Positions 10,901 through 18,509 of a stretch of 64,000 nucleotides of DNA are shown piece by piece. The position numbers and the translations under genes are program-made. The stretch comes from Paenibacillus sp. FSL H7-0737 (lineage in GTDB: Bacteria > Bacillota > Bacilli > Paenibacillales > Paenibacillaceae): positions 2,170,001-2,234,000 of the forward strand of contig NZ_CP009279.1 of assembly GCF_000758545.1 (NCBI RefSeq). The letters run 5' to 3'. The notes beneath the pieces were generated by a model. The model made no database searches. It had not been told where the DNA came from and saw nothing but the letters and a program-made list of their open reading frames with translations. The first letter of the stretch is position 1, and every line of letters starts with the position of its first letter.

Positions 10901-13630
10901 GGGGCTGCTATGGTTCCCGTAGCAGATCTAGGTTTGAAGCTGCTATCGGTAGGAGCGAATACATTCACTGTCCACGTCACCGCAGAGGATGGTATTACAA
11001 AGAAAGATTATAGCGTTACGGTAACAAGAGCGAAGAGTTCAGATGCCACACTCCGTGCCTTTACGTTAAGCGGAATAACACTAAGTCCAGCATTTGCTAG
11101 TGGAACATTAACGTACACAGCTAATGTAGCGAATGATGTGACAAGCACGACCGTTGGAGCAACTAAGAATGACGGAACCGCAACGGTTTCAGCAGGTGAT
11201 CTAGGCTCGAAGACGTTATCGGTAGGAGCGAATATATTCACCGTTCACGTCACTGCAGAAGATGGAACAAAGAAGGACTATACCGTGACGGTAACCCGAG
11301 CGGCAAGTTCAAATGCCACGTTAAGCGACTTGTCCTTAAGTGGAGTGACACTGAGTCCAACCTTTGATGAGGATACTTTCACTTACGTATCCAGTGTAAC
11401 GAATGATGTGAAGAGCACCATCGTGGCAGCAGCTACGAATGATGAAACTGCTACGATCTCAGCAGGTGATCTAGGCTCGAAGACGTTATCGGTAGGAGCG
11501 AATATACTCACCGTTCACGTCACTGCAGAAGATGGAACAAAGAAGGACTATACCGTGACGGTAACCGGAGCGGCAAGTTCAGATGCCACGTTAAGCGACT
11601 TGTCCTTAAGCGGATTGAGACTGAGTCCAACCTTTGATGAGGATACTTTCACTTACGTATCTAGTGTAACGAATGATGTGAAGAGCACCATCGTGGCAGC
11701 AGCTACGAATGATGAAACTGCTACGATCTCAGCAGATGATCTTGGTTCGAAGTCCCTGTCCGTAGGAAAGAATACATTGACGGTAACCGTAACAGCGGAA
11801 GATGGGATCACGAAGAAGGAATACACCGTTGAAGTAACCCGAGCGGCAAGTTCGGATGCCACATTAAGTGACCTGACCTTGAGTGGAGTGACACTGAGTC
11901 CAACCTTTGATGAGGACACCTTAACTTACGTATCCAGTGTAACGAATGATGTAAAGAGCACCATCGTGGCAGCAGCTACGAATGATGAAACTGCTACGAT
12001 CTCAGCAGATGATCTTGGTTCGAAATCTCTGTCCGTTGGAAAAAACATAATTACGGTAACCGTAACAGCGGAAGATGGGATCACGAAGAAGGAATACACC
12101 GTTGAAGTAACCCGAGCGGCAAGTTCGGATGCCACATTAAGCGACCTGACCTTGAGTGGAGTGACACTGAGTCCAACCTTTGATGAGGACACCTTAACTT
12201 ACGTATCCAGTGTAACGAATGATGTAAAGAGCACCATCGTGGCAGCAGCTACGAATGATGAAACTGCTACGATCTCAGCAGATGATCTTGGTTCGAAATC
12301 TCTGTCCGTAGGAAAAAACATAATTACGGTAACCGTAACAGCGGAAGATGGGATCACGAAGAAGGAATACACCGTTGAAGTAACCCGAGCGGCAAGTTCG
12401 GATGCCACATTAAGCGACTTATCCTTAAGCGGAGTAACACTGAGTCCAACCTTTACAAGTGGTGCACTGGCTTACACAGCCAATGTAGCTAATGATGTGA
12501 AGAGCACCATCGTGGCAGCAGCTACGAATGATGAAACTGCTACGATCTCAGCAGATGATCTTGGTTCGAAATCTCTGTCCGTAGGAAAAAACATAATTAC
12601 GGTAACCGTAACAGCGGAAGATGGGATCACGAAGAAGGAATACACCGTTGAAGTAACCCGAGCGGCAAGTTCGGATGCCACATTAAGCGACTTATCCTTA
12701 AGCGGAGTAACACTGAGTCCAACCTTTACAAGTGGTGCACTGGCTTACACAGCCAATGTAGCTAACGACGTGAAGAGTACTACAGTATCAGCAACCAAGA
12801 ATGACGGAACTGCTACGATCCCAGCAGATGATCTTGGTTCGAAATCTCTGTCCGTAGGAAAGAATACATTGACGGTAAACGTTACAGCGGAAGATGGGAT
12901 CACGAAGAAGGAATATACGGTTACTGTAACCCGTGTAGCAGAAGAAGTTATATCTGGTGGAGGTAGTGGAGGTTCTGGTGGTGGGTTGCCTACACCGACA
13001 TTTCCACCAACAGCGACACCGACGCCAGTAGCGACGCCAATGCCAACTGTGGCACCAGCGACGACACCGGGAGCTACAACAGCACCAGCGAATAACCTAA
13101 GTGATATTTCTGGACATTGGGCGCAGCGCTCTATTCAGGAAGCGTTAAGTCTTGGAATTATCAAAGGTTATTCTGATGGCACATTCAAGCCTAACGGTAC
13201 CTTAACGCGAGCAGAGTTTGCTCTAATGCTGATGAATGCTTTGAAACCGCAAGAAGCTGGAACTAAGCTGACCTTCACAGATGCAGCGAAGATTGGAGCT
13301 TGGGCTCAGGAAGCGGTCGCACAGGCGGTACAAGCAGGTATTATTAACGGCTATGAGGATGGCACATTCCGTCCAAATGCAGAAATTACAAGGGCTGAAA
13401 TGGCAGTGATCCTTGCCAAGATTTTGGGTAAATCTAATGAAGCAAGTGCCACAACCGGATTTGCAGACGACAAGGATATTCCAGAATGGGCAAAATCCAG
13501 TGTAGCTTACTTGAAGTCAGCAGGTCTTGTGAAAGGGAAGGGCGATAATGAATATGCTCCCCAGGATCACGCCACTAGAGGAGAAGCTATAACTATCTTA
13601 TTGAACTTATTAAAACAAATTAACAAATAA
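7955..13630 (+). CDS. Giant S-layer-anchored surface protein with GLUG, DUF4073-like and cadherin-like repeats
   Basis: GGAGGAG lies 13 bases before ATG 7955. A long signal peptide ends near residue 41 (VVSAQ). A four-cysteine region follows (about 50-130, with the GDPQGG..KACYY pattern). Next is a hemoblobin-interaction-like segment (about 235-315), then GLUG repeats (about 330-590; units such as YVGGLVGSA..NSYASG), and three DUF4073-like repeats (about 610-840). Nine cadherin-like beta-sandwich repeats of about 91 residues (846-1662) come before a Gly/Ser and Pro/Thr linker (about 1665-1715) and three SLH domains (1716-1890). It is exported and held on the wall by SLH binding to pyruvylated secondary polymer. 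The role is probably adhesion or glycan contact; no catalytic domain was recognised. Confidence 0.88.
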   Translation: MLIRKIFGSTERWLKGFTIRLLVGLMIFSSFSFIFTGVVSAQDGNTGPDGSPGWTYCADEGEDNTCIVPGRKEVRYWATGGNYNYYSKIVTDSTICSNDVMGDPQGGVRKACYYRDLQLDSGELTKVVSEQNKTLTVTFNVYARQAGTIEDLREKITVKKTSGGAYAPLDVEDTVTNVTYTDTSSTLEIHFKDTLLGDSNALKIDAGAFVDISDNAYSQPIEITNIQFTPPVLTGDTDNNYTDKDITITFPDDSLWREAITAVSDGEAVLSKETQYAVDAGMLTIKAGVLMTKGSHDIRVAALGYPDVVVSQQMIKKYTGNGSGTESEPYLIQTADQLSEVRNHMESGTYFKLIADIDLGSYTSWTPIGDSSERFKANIDGNGYKITNLSIHNNYNYYVGLFGYIDFGSTVTNMRLENINITGGSTFVGAITGVSSGTINNSYVTGLSLKGSGYVGGVVGYSENGSITNSYANGALNGGYYVGGLVGSAYFGVVSNSYASGSVTGTGIYGINGVGGLIGYSLYTNISNSYATGTVKPGPGTGEVGGLIGSYFMYGPLANSFYDKDTAQQEDTGKGERRTTAEMHTKANFSGWNFDSTWYITPDQYPRLWAFTDLSPGTKGWTTKINNVSNGMEYSLNDSNYIPITDIDADNIVVDAGDQIKVRVAGDITSTKTLTVGVADIKAGPTLGSLTVGTTAGTTKLINVSGAMEYRVNSGLYEEITDTSEDNISVYAGDTIFVRLAATSSEPASFDQKLKVGLAHIKSAGAPTGLLAPGTIGGTTKLSDVSEKMEYKINENPYKGISGTSVDNLIVNENDTISVRIAETAKLPASEVQELTVESDVINPKSADATLSGLTFTDVTLSPTFSKDTLTYTAAVANSVTNTTITATKGNKDSVILVIDLGSKSLSVGVNTFIVHVTAEDGVTKKEYTVTITRATSSDASLSALTLSGVTLSPVFASGTLSYTANVANNVTSTTIGASTNSGAAMVPVADLGLKLLSVGANTFTVHVTAEDGITKKDYSVTVTRAKSSDATLRAFTLSGITLSPAFASGTLTYTANVANDVTSTTVGATKNDGTATVSAGDLGSKTLSVGANIFTVHVTAEDGTKKDYTVTVTRAASSNATLSDLSLSGVTLSPTFDEDTFTYVSSVTNDVKSTIVAAATNDETATISAGDLGSKTLSVGANILTVHVTAEDGTKKDYTVTVTGAASSDATLSDLSLSGLRLSPTFDEDTFTYVSSVTNDVKSTIVAAATNDETATISADDLGSKSLSVGKNTLTVTVTAEDGITKKEYTVEVTRAASSDATLSDLTLSGVTLSPTFDEDTLTYVSSVTNDVKSTIVAAATNDETATISADDLGSKSLSVGKNIITVTVTAEDGITKKEYTVEVTRAASSDATLSDLTLSGVTLSPTFDEDTLTYVSSVTNDVKSTIVAAATNDETATISADDLGSKSLSVGKNIITVTVTAEDGITKKEYTVEVTRAASSDATLSDLSLSGVTLSPTFTSGALAYTANVANDVKSTIVAAATNDETATISADDLGSKSLSVGKNIITVTVTAEDGITKKEYTVEVTRAASSDATLSDLSLSGVTLSPTFTSGALAYTANVANDVKSTTVSATKNDGTATIPADDLGSKSLSVGKNTLTVNVTAEDGITKKEYTVTVTRVAEEVISGGGSGGSGGGLPTPTFPPTATPTPVATPMPTVAPATTPGATTAPANNLSDISGHWAQRSIQEALSLGIIKGYSDGTFKPNGTLTRAEFALMLMNALKPQEAGTKLTFTDAAKIGAWAQEAVAQAVQAGIINGYEDGTFRPNAEITRAEMAVILAKILGKSNEASATTGFADDKDIPEWAKSSVAYLKSAGLVKGKGDNEYAPQDHATRGEAITILLNLLKQINK
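10490..12940 (+). repeat. Nine tandem cadherin-like repeat units, about 273 bp each
   Basis: Units begin at SxDA(T/S)L. Units 6, 7, 8 and 9 start at 11849, 12122, 12395 and 12668, exactly 273 bp apart. Units 6 and 7 encode identical 91-residue sequences and differ by only a few bases. Units 1-3 are clearly diverged. This gradient indicates recent expansion at the C-terminal side of the array. Confidence 0.9.
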
Positions 13631-13660
13631 AGTGAAGATTATTATAAAAGGATGAGTGAA

Positions 13661-13789
13661 ATGCCCAATTACTATTTCAATGAAATCTGGACGCCTCTTA
13701 AACTTGTAGGAATCCGACTGTTTCGGGATGATAATATGGGCGTGTGGATCAAATTCTGGCACAAACGAAGACGCCGTATTCGAGCCTGA
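13661..13789 (+). CDS. Small basic protein, 42 aa
   Basis: ATG 13661 has an AAGG about nine bases upstream; an in-frame ATG at 13652 sits directly on that AAGG. The product has an aromatic N-terminus (MPNYYFNEIW) and a basic C-terminus (KRRRRIRA). It begins 30 bp after the SLH gene and ends before a strong terminator, so it is probably the last cistron of that transcript. No family is recognised. Regular codon use and a bounded position support it, but it could be chance. Confidence 0.5.
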   Translation: MPNYYFNEIWTPLKLVGIRLFRDDNMGVWIKFWHKRRRRIRA

Positions 13790-13814
13790 TAAACATCTAA
13801 GTTGAGTAGTCCTG

Positions 13815-13844
13815 CAGCCCCTATCTAATAGGGGCTGTTTTTTT
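13815..13844 (+). terminator. Strong intrinsic terminator overlapping the end of the convergent GT8 gene
   Basis: A ten-base-pair perfect stem CAGCCCCTAT/ATAGGGGCTG with a three-base loop is followed by seven T. On the other strand the same bases encode the last residues (TAPIR) and the stop of the GT8 gene. Confidence 0.9.
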
Positions 13845-14846
13845 ACGTTTAATACGTCGTTGATATTGAATTCTTGTGTTGATTAAAGTTCCTTTTCTTC
13901 TTCTAATCGTTCTAATTAATTTCAATTGAAACAGCGAAAGGGGTGAGGTTCTTGTGCGAATAATTTTAATTCTACGTCTATAAATGATTCGTCTTTTACT
14001 TTTTCGTGTGAACCGCCGCTTAACATAGCTGACCTTCCGTCTTCTTCGTTTTAATTTGGCTTTAAAAGCTCTCCAAGGGGTTAGATTTAGGAACTTACGA
14101 TATAGCGCAAATCCTGAGGAATCTTTATTCCAGCATTTCTCATCCCCGGCAAAATGGACAATTTTATTATTGTAGTCATGATCTGGGATGGCCATGTTAA
14201 ATGAATTAAAACGGATATCGAGAGGGAGGTAATTCGCTCCAAAAACTGCATTTAGAACATCCTGGTCAGGCATGGTGACATCAGGGAAAGTGCGCAAGAA
14301 GTTCAGCATCTCTTGGTACCAGTTCGTATTCTGGCGGATATTATTCAAAGCAAATACGATCACTCCAGAATTAAAATAAATCTCGGGATTCAGCCCTTTG
14401 GCGCTCACAATAGATGCAACATCCATAATGCCCTGATCCCAAATCGCCCCTAAATATTTTTCATTCAGCTCGACTTGCCACAGCTCCGCGATGTCTATGT
14501 TTACCAATACATCACAATCCAGATAAATAATTTTGTCAGAAGGAATTAACGCGGGAAGCAGCAATCGGTACATACTTGCATGTGTCCACATATCGATAGA
14601 ATTAATATTGGCAAGAACCTGGAGCATATCTTCGGGTAAAGTAATCGAATAAAAGCTAATCGTATGCTGATGTTTAGTGGTTAATCTGGTGAGCTTTCGC
14701 TTGTTAACTTCGGTTAAAGAGGCATCATGTAAAATATGAACATGGATTGGGGAACTTGTATGATGAAAAACTGACGCTAAAACGACACCGGCATGCTCTA
14801 CATACTTTCCATCCTTATCTTGAAAGGCCAAGGCAATTTCGATCAT
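13821..14846 (-). CDS. Family 8 glycosyltransferase with very basic C-terminal tail
   Basis: The start is supported by GAGAGGA upstream of ATG 14846. Residues 1-260 form a GT8 (GT-A) domain: the metal-binding DxD is D110-C-D112 in IIYLDCDVLVN, with MYRLLLPALIP before it, FNSGVIVF and PDQDVLNAVF after it, and a late KIVHFAG. Such enzymes transfer glucose or galactose from UDP-sugar, here probably on the cytoplasmic side to a surface glycan. The last 83 or so residues (from about 258) hold about 37 Lys/Arg and no acidic residue. This is not part of the GT8 fold and could bind membrane phospholipid, anionic polymer or nucleic acid. The stop codon lies within the opposite gene's terminator stem. 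Confidence 0.85.
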   Translation of the reverse strand: MIEIALAFQDKDGKYVEHAGVVLASVFHHTSSPIHVHILHDASLTEVNKRKLTRLTTKHQHTISFYSITLPEDMLQVLANINSIDMWTHASMYRLLLPALIPSDKIIYLDCDVLVNIDIAELWQVELNEKYLGAIWDQGIMDVASIVSAKGLNPEIYFNSGVIVFALNNIRQNTNWYQEMLNFLRTFPDVTMPDQDVLNAVFGANYLPLDIRFNSFNMAIPDHDYNNKIVHFAGDEKCWNKDSSGFALYRKFLNLTPWRAFKAKLKRRRRKVSYVKRRFTRKSKRRIIYRRRIKIIRTRTSPLSLFQLKLIRTIRRRKGTLINTRIQYQRRIKRKKTAPIR

Positions 14847-14959
14847 TTGATTTATCCTCTCTCTACATTAGTGTACGAATGTACCACAGTATACGTTTGC
14901 CCTGGCAAGAGGATAAAGGCATTACACCTACGATATTCACCCAATTTTTTTTGCACATA

Positions 14960-14997
14960 AAAAAACCAAGCTCTGCAAATCAGAGACTTGGTTTGTT
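14960..14997 (-). terminator. Intrinsic terminator of the pantothenate kinase gene
   Basis: On the minus strand an AACCAAG-CTCTG type stem (14964-14975 with 14981-14993) is followed by a run of seven T. Confidence 0.8.
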
Positions 14998-15008
14998 AGA
15001 ACGATTTC

Positions 15009-15956
15009 TTATTTTCGCAGCTTAATACGATCTATGTGATGATTGTTATTTTTAAATAGTATAAGATCTGCACGATTTCTGGTAGGCAAAATATTGTGTA
15101 TCAAATTTTCAAAATTGATTTCTTTCCATATTCTTTTCGAGATCTCGATAGATTCTTCTAGTGATAACTGTGCATATTTTTTAAAATAAGATTGCTCATC
15201 TTGGAAGGCGGTATCTCTAAGCTTAATAAACCGGTCAATATACCATTTCTCAATATTATTCACATCAGCATCCACATAAATTGAAAAATCAAAGAAATCA
15301 GATACAAAATAGTTTGGCATACTTTGATTAATTGTCAAACTAGTCTGAAGAACATTTAATCCTTCAACAATTAGGATGTCCGGGTTCTCGATCGTAATAC
15401 ATTCATTTGGCACGATATCATAAGTTAGATGCGAATATACAGGGCTTTGAACACCCGAAACACCAGACTTCACTTTAGTTAAAAATGAAATTAAACTACG
15501 TGTGTCATAGCTTTCAGGAAATCCCTTTTTCTTCATGATTCCACGTTTTTCCAGCTCAGCATTGGGAAGTAGGAACCCGTCAGTCGTAACTAAATCTACT
15601 TTTGGATGAGAAGGTAATTGAGAGAGGAGTTTCTGAAGAAGTCTAGCGGTTGTACTCTTGCCAACAGCGACACTTCCGGCGATGCCTATGATAAATGGAC
15701 CTTTTTTAAGATCGTTATTAAGAAAGTGATTTATAGAATCTTTAAATGTATGAGAGGCTTGAAGCTGCAAATGTATCAATTGGGACAGAGGAAGATAGAC
15801 CTCATTTACATCCTCAATCGAAATTTTATCGTTAATACTTTGGATATCGGTAAGCTCTTCTTCTGATAATTGGATAGCGGTGAAATCGCTTAGCTTCTTC
15901 CAATCCTCACGTAAATAAAGTGTATATGCTGAATTATTCACCATTAAAGTTTCCAC
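15009..15956 (-). CDS. coaA: Type I pantothenate kinase
   Basis: It phosphorylates pantothenate with ATP, the first and controlling step of coenzyme A synthesis in the cytosol. The P-loop GIAGSVAVGKSTTARLLQ and the blocks TTDGFLLPN, GIMKKKGFPESYD, PVYSHLTYDI, ILIVEGLNVLQ and ILPTRNRADLI follow E. coli CoaA closely in order and spacing, and the C-terminus (IDRIKLRK) is also typical. GTG 15956 has AGGGA almost touching it; ATG 15944, four codons later, is about 13 bases from the same motif, so the exact start is open. It is a single-gene unit with its own terminator. Confidence 0.95.
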   Translation of the reverse strand: METLMVNNSAYTLYLREDWKKLSDFTAIQLSEEELTDIQSINDKISIEDVNEVYLPLSQLIHLQLQASHTFKDSINHFLNNDLKKGPFIIGIAGSVAVGKSTTARLLQKLLSQLPSHPKVDLVTTDGFLLPNAELEKRGIMKKKGFPESYDTRSLISFLTKVKSGVSGVQSPVYSHLTYDIVPNECITIENPDILIVEGLNVLQTSLTINQSMPNYFVSDFFDFSIYVDADVNNIEKWYIDRFIKLRDTAFQDEQSYFKKYAQLSLEESIEISKRIWKEINFENLIHNILPTRNRADLILFKNNNHHIDRIKLRK

Positions 15957-16123
15957 ATCCCTGATTTTTTTAAAGATTCACCTGCACTTAGGTATTATAA
16001 CCGTTCATTCAACTTGATTCCATTCATAGCAATCGACATTAGTATGGACATTATGGAGAATTCATTTCAATAAATAGGAAAATAAATTAAAATATAGTGA
16101 ACGAGGAAGAATGGAGTGGAACC

Positions 16124-17200
16124 ATGGGAGTTTTTCGAAAAGTTGAAGTATTAACGGATTACACGCGCAAGGGTACGTTCCAAGAAGAGTCAGAGCCCAG
16201 AAAAATCGTGATAAGTATTTATTATCCGGATACGGATGGTTTACTCGATAACAACGAATCTGAAATGAAATATATGGATCTTTTCCGGCCCTGTGAACAA
16301 CAAGCAAGAGAAATTCTACAAGATATTGGAATGAATATGGATATCATAGATCGATTATCTACCTCAATCGGCGAGGGAGCATTGCAACAAAAATCAAAAC
16401 GATCCTATCCTGTCATTATCTACTCTCCTGCACTAGGCTTAGATAGAGATATGTATATTTACAATATACAAGCGCTGGTAAAGCAAGAATTCATAGTGGT
16501 AACCGTCAGTGCTGCTTATGAAGCCATGTTTACAGTTTGTCCAAGTGGAGAATTTATGAATCAATCAGAGGTCATGAGGACAATACAGGCTACAGATTAT
16601 AGCGAATTACATCATTTAATTTCTATTCGAAAAAAGGATATAAAGTATGTATTAGATCACCTATCCAATCTGAATTCAAGAATGGAAAGTTTTGATATGG
16701 ACAAGGTTGGCATTGTTGGACATTCAATCGGCGGTGCTACTGCATTAGATTTAACTATGGAAGATGATAGAATTAAAGCCGCAGTTTTATTAGATGCAAG
16801 TATGCATTTATATATTGAGAATGAAGTGAAGAATACCGTACCCCTGCTTGTAATAAGGCAAAAAGCTTCTACTTTAGAATCCTTAAGCATTATTTTACAG
16901 GAAAAAATAGCAAATGATTTCATCAAAGGACAAGAGAAGCTTTTCCGGAATTGGAATGGATATAAGTCTTTTTTGAAAATACGAAAGGCAACGCATATGT
17001 CCTTTAGTGATATGCCTCTTTTTGAGGAGGACGAGACTTTATATCATAGAACTTGTGGGATTCATAATCAGATAAATGAGCTTGTCGCTAATTTTTTTCA
17101 GGAGCATCTATTGAATCAGGGTAATGCTTATTCTACATTCATTAGTTATAATCATAGTGATTTCTGTGTGATCAATGGCAGTGGAGATGAAATTCTGTAA
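16124..17200 (+). CDS. PAF-acetylhydrolase-like alpha/beta hydrolase
   Basis: ATG 16124 is preferred over GTG 16097 because GGAG sits seven bases upstream. The 358-residue protein has the PAF-acetylhydrolase isoform II order: SYPVIIYSPALG (oxyanion region), GHSIGGAT with nucleophile S201, the acid in VLLDASM about 24 residues later, and a late histidine in THMSFSD. There is no signal peptide, so it is probably a cytoplasmic serine esterase or lipase. The physiological ester is not known. It lies 26 bp upstream of the SUFU-domain gene and is probably co-transcribed with it. Confidence 0.75.
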   Translation: MGVFRKVEVLTDYTRKGTFQEESEPRKIVISIYYPDTDGLLDNNESEMKYMDLFRPCEQQAREILQDIGMNMDIIDRLSTSIGEGALQQKSKRSYPVIIYSPALGLDRDMYIYNIQALVKQEFIVVTVSAAYEAMFTVCPSGEFMNQSEVMRTIQATDYSELHHLISIRKKDIKYVLDHLSNLNSRMESFDMDKVGIVGHSIGGATALDLTMEDDRIKAAVLLDASMHLYIENEVKNTVPLLVIRQKASTLESLSIILQEKIANDFIKGQEKLFRNWNGYKSFLKIRKATHMSFSDMPLFEEDETLYHRTCGIHNQINELVANFFQEHLLNQGNAYSTFISYNHSDFCVINGSGDEIL

Positions 17201-17226
17201 TCTAGTAATAAGGGAGGGGATTATAA

Positions 17227-17877
17227 ATGCATTCAGCTCAGTCTCATCAGATAATATGTAATCATATTGAACAATACATAGGGGTTATTGATAATGTTTT
17301 TAAAGAGGTTATTTCAGATGTTCTGTCCATTGATATTCTAATTGTTAACCCGACGCCTGAGCGGAATTACTATACTTTAATTACATCAGGAATGAGTGAA
17401 TTTGCGATGCAGGTTCCAGATGGTGCAGAAGAATATCAATTTACTGAATTAATGATTTGCCTTCCTCCTACATGGAAGCTGTCTGATGAGGCTTTTAAGG
17501 ACGAAAGAAATTATTGGCCAGTTCGTGCGCTAAAAACAATGGCTAGGTTTCCACATGAATATAATACATGGCTCTATATGGGGCATACGCTAGTCAACGG
17601 TAATCCAGTAAAGCCTTATAGTGAGGATACAGGATTTCAAGGGATGTTTGTGTGGGTGCCAGATGTTGAAGATAAAGCTGGATTTTTTAATTTGGAAATG
17701 AACAGTGAGAAAGTGGTGCACTTCTATACTTTAATTCCGCTTTATGGAGAAGAGTTAGATTATAAAGTTAAGCATGGCGAGGAAGAACTTCTTAATAAGT
17801 TAAATAAGATTGGGGTTACCGATGTTCTGAATCCTTCCCGTAAAAATAGCTGTAAGAAGATATTTGGACTCTTTTAA
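17227..17877 (+). CDS. Suppressor-of-fused (SUFU) domain protein
   Basis: AGGGAGGGG precedes ATG 17227. The 216-residue protein matches bacterial SUFU-family proteins: HIEQYIG at the start, ELMICLPPTW in the core, WPVRALKTMARFPHEYNTWL, and FYTLIPLY with the late acidic ELDYKVKHG. Bacterial members are soluble and often linked to immunity to polymorphic toxins or to unknown binding roles. No toxin is seen beside it. It is the second gene of a short operon ended by the hairpin at 17883. Confidence 0.8.
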   Translation: MHSAQSHQIICNHIEQYIGVIDNVFKEVISDVLSIDILIVNPTPERNYYTLITSGMSEFAMQVPDGAEEYQFTELMICLPPTWKLSDEAFKDERNYWPVRALKTMARFPHEYNTWLYMGHTLVNGNPVKPYSEDTGFQGMFVWVPDVEDKAGFFNLEMNSEKVVHFYTLIPLYGEELDYKVKHGEEELLNKLNKIGVTDVLNPSRKNSCKKIFGLF

Positions 17878-17882
17878 AAATA

Positions 17883-17908
17883 AAAAAACGGCCGAGGGCC
17901 GTTTTTTT
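17883..17908 (+). terminator. Bidirectional terminator
   Basis: An AAAAAAACGGCC stem pairs with GGCCGTTTTTTT around GAG. It serves the SUFU gene and the convergent glyoxalase-like gene. Confidence 0.85.
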
Positions 17909-18300
17909 TATCCTTTAATCCCAAAAGCAATCCAGCGCCCATCAACATCTTCAATAACAAATTCCTTGTTATTATAGTCGGTGTTTGCTAATGCTCGGAC
18001 AATGTTAACACCAGCTGCTTCAAATTCTTTCTCCAACTGCTCTTGCTGTTTCGTAATAAAATAGGCATCGTAACCATAGCCATACAATTCTCGATTAGGA
18101 ATAACCCTTTGTCCTTGTGATTGAGTAAGGATAATTTCTGTATCATCACGATAGAGGCAAACATGCGGTTCTTCCGTATCTAAATAGGGCACAACTTGAA
18201 AACCTAAGTACTGATTGTAATAAGCAGCGGTGCGCTCAATATTCAGGGTAGGAAAGATACTATGTGATTGTAAAAGCTTTTTGTCCACTTGTGAGTTCAT
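17908..18300 (-). CDS. Glyoxalase/bleomycin-resistance (VOC) family protein
   Basis: A single VOC domain of about 130 residues: FPTLNIERTAAYYNQYLGFQV at the start, an HVCLYRDDTEIIL strand pair, and an FVIEDVDGRWIAFG end. VOC proteins bind a metal or sequester small molecules such as bleomycin; the ligand here is unknown. ATG 18300 follows AGAAAGG with almost no gap. A TTG 54 bases upstream has no ribosome binding site and its extra residues do not look like the family. Confidence 0.8.
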   Translation of the reverse strand: MNSQVDKKLLQSHSIFPTLNIERTAAYYNQYLGFQVVPYLDTEEPHVCLYRDDTEIILTQSQGQRVIPNRELYGYGYDAYFITKQQEQLEKEFEAAGVNIVRALANTDYNNKEFVIEDVDGRWIAFGIKG

Positions 18301-18390
18301 CCTTTCTAAGAAAATAGATACCCATATATTACCTTGCGACAAAGATTTCAACAATACGTGGAGTTATTAAACCGCAGGAGACATTCATGG

Positions 18391-18419
18391 TTGACACCAT
18401 AGATATTCTATACTAATAT
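18391..18419 (+). promoter_or_regulatory. Sigma-A promoter for namA
   Basis: A perfect -35 box TTGACA (18391-18396) and a -10 box TAATAT (18414-18419) are separated by 17 bp, about 90 bp before the namA start. ATGC/GCAT inverted repeats just downstream may be an operator, for example for the nearby MarR protein. Confidence 0.65.
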
Positions 18420-18509
18420 ACATGCATGAGCATACATTAATTAATTTCTGCTAAAACATGTTTTTAATGTTCATAATAAATTTAGTTTTTTATAAAGAGG
18501 AGAGATATC

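Noticed and set aside
10699..12681. Several open frames of 69-93 codons on the minus strand, repeated at 273-bp steps
   Set aside because: They mirror the repeat units of the plus-strand SLH gene, have no ribosome sites, and recur only because the coding repeat recurs.
10490..12940. Evenly spaced repeats that might suggest a CRISPR array
   Set aside because: The unit is 273 bp, fully coding and in frame, with no short repeat and unique spacers.
15618..15866. 82-codon plus-strand frame inside the pantothenate kinase gene
   Set aside because: It is the antisense shadow of a gene with clear CoaA motifs.
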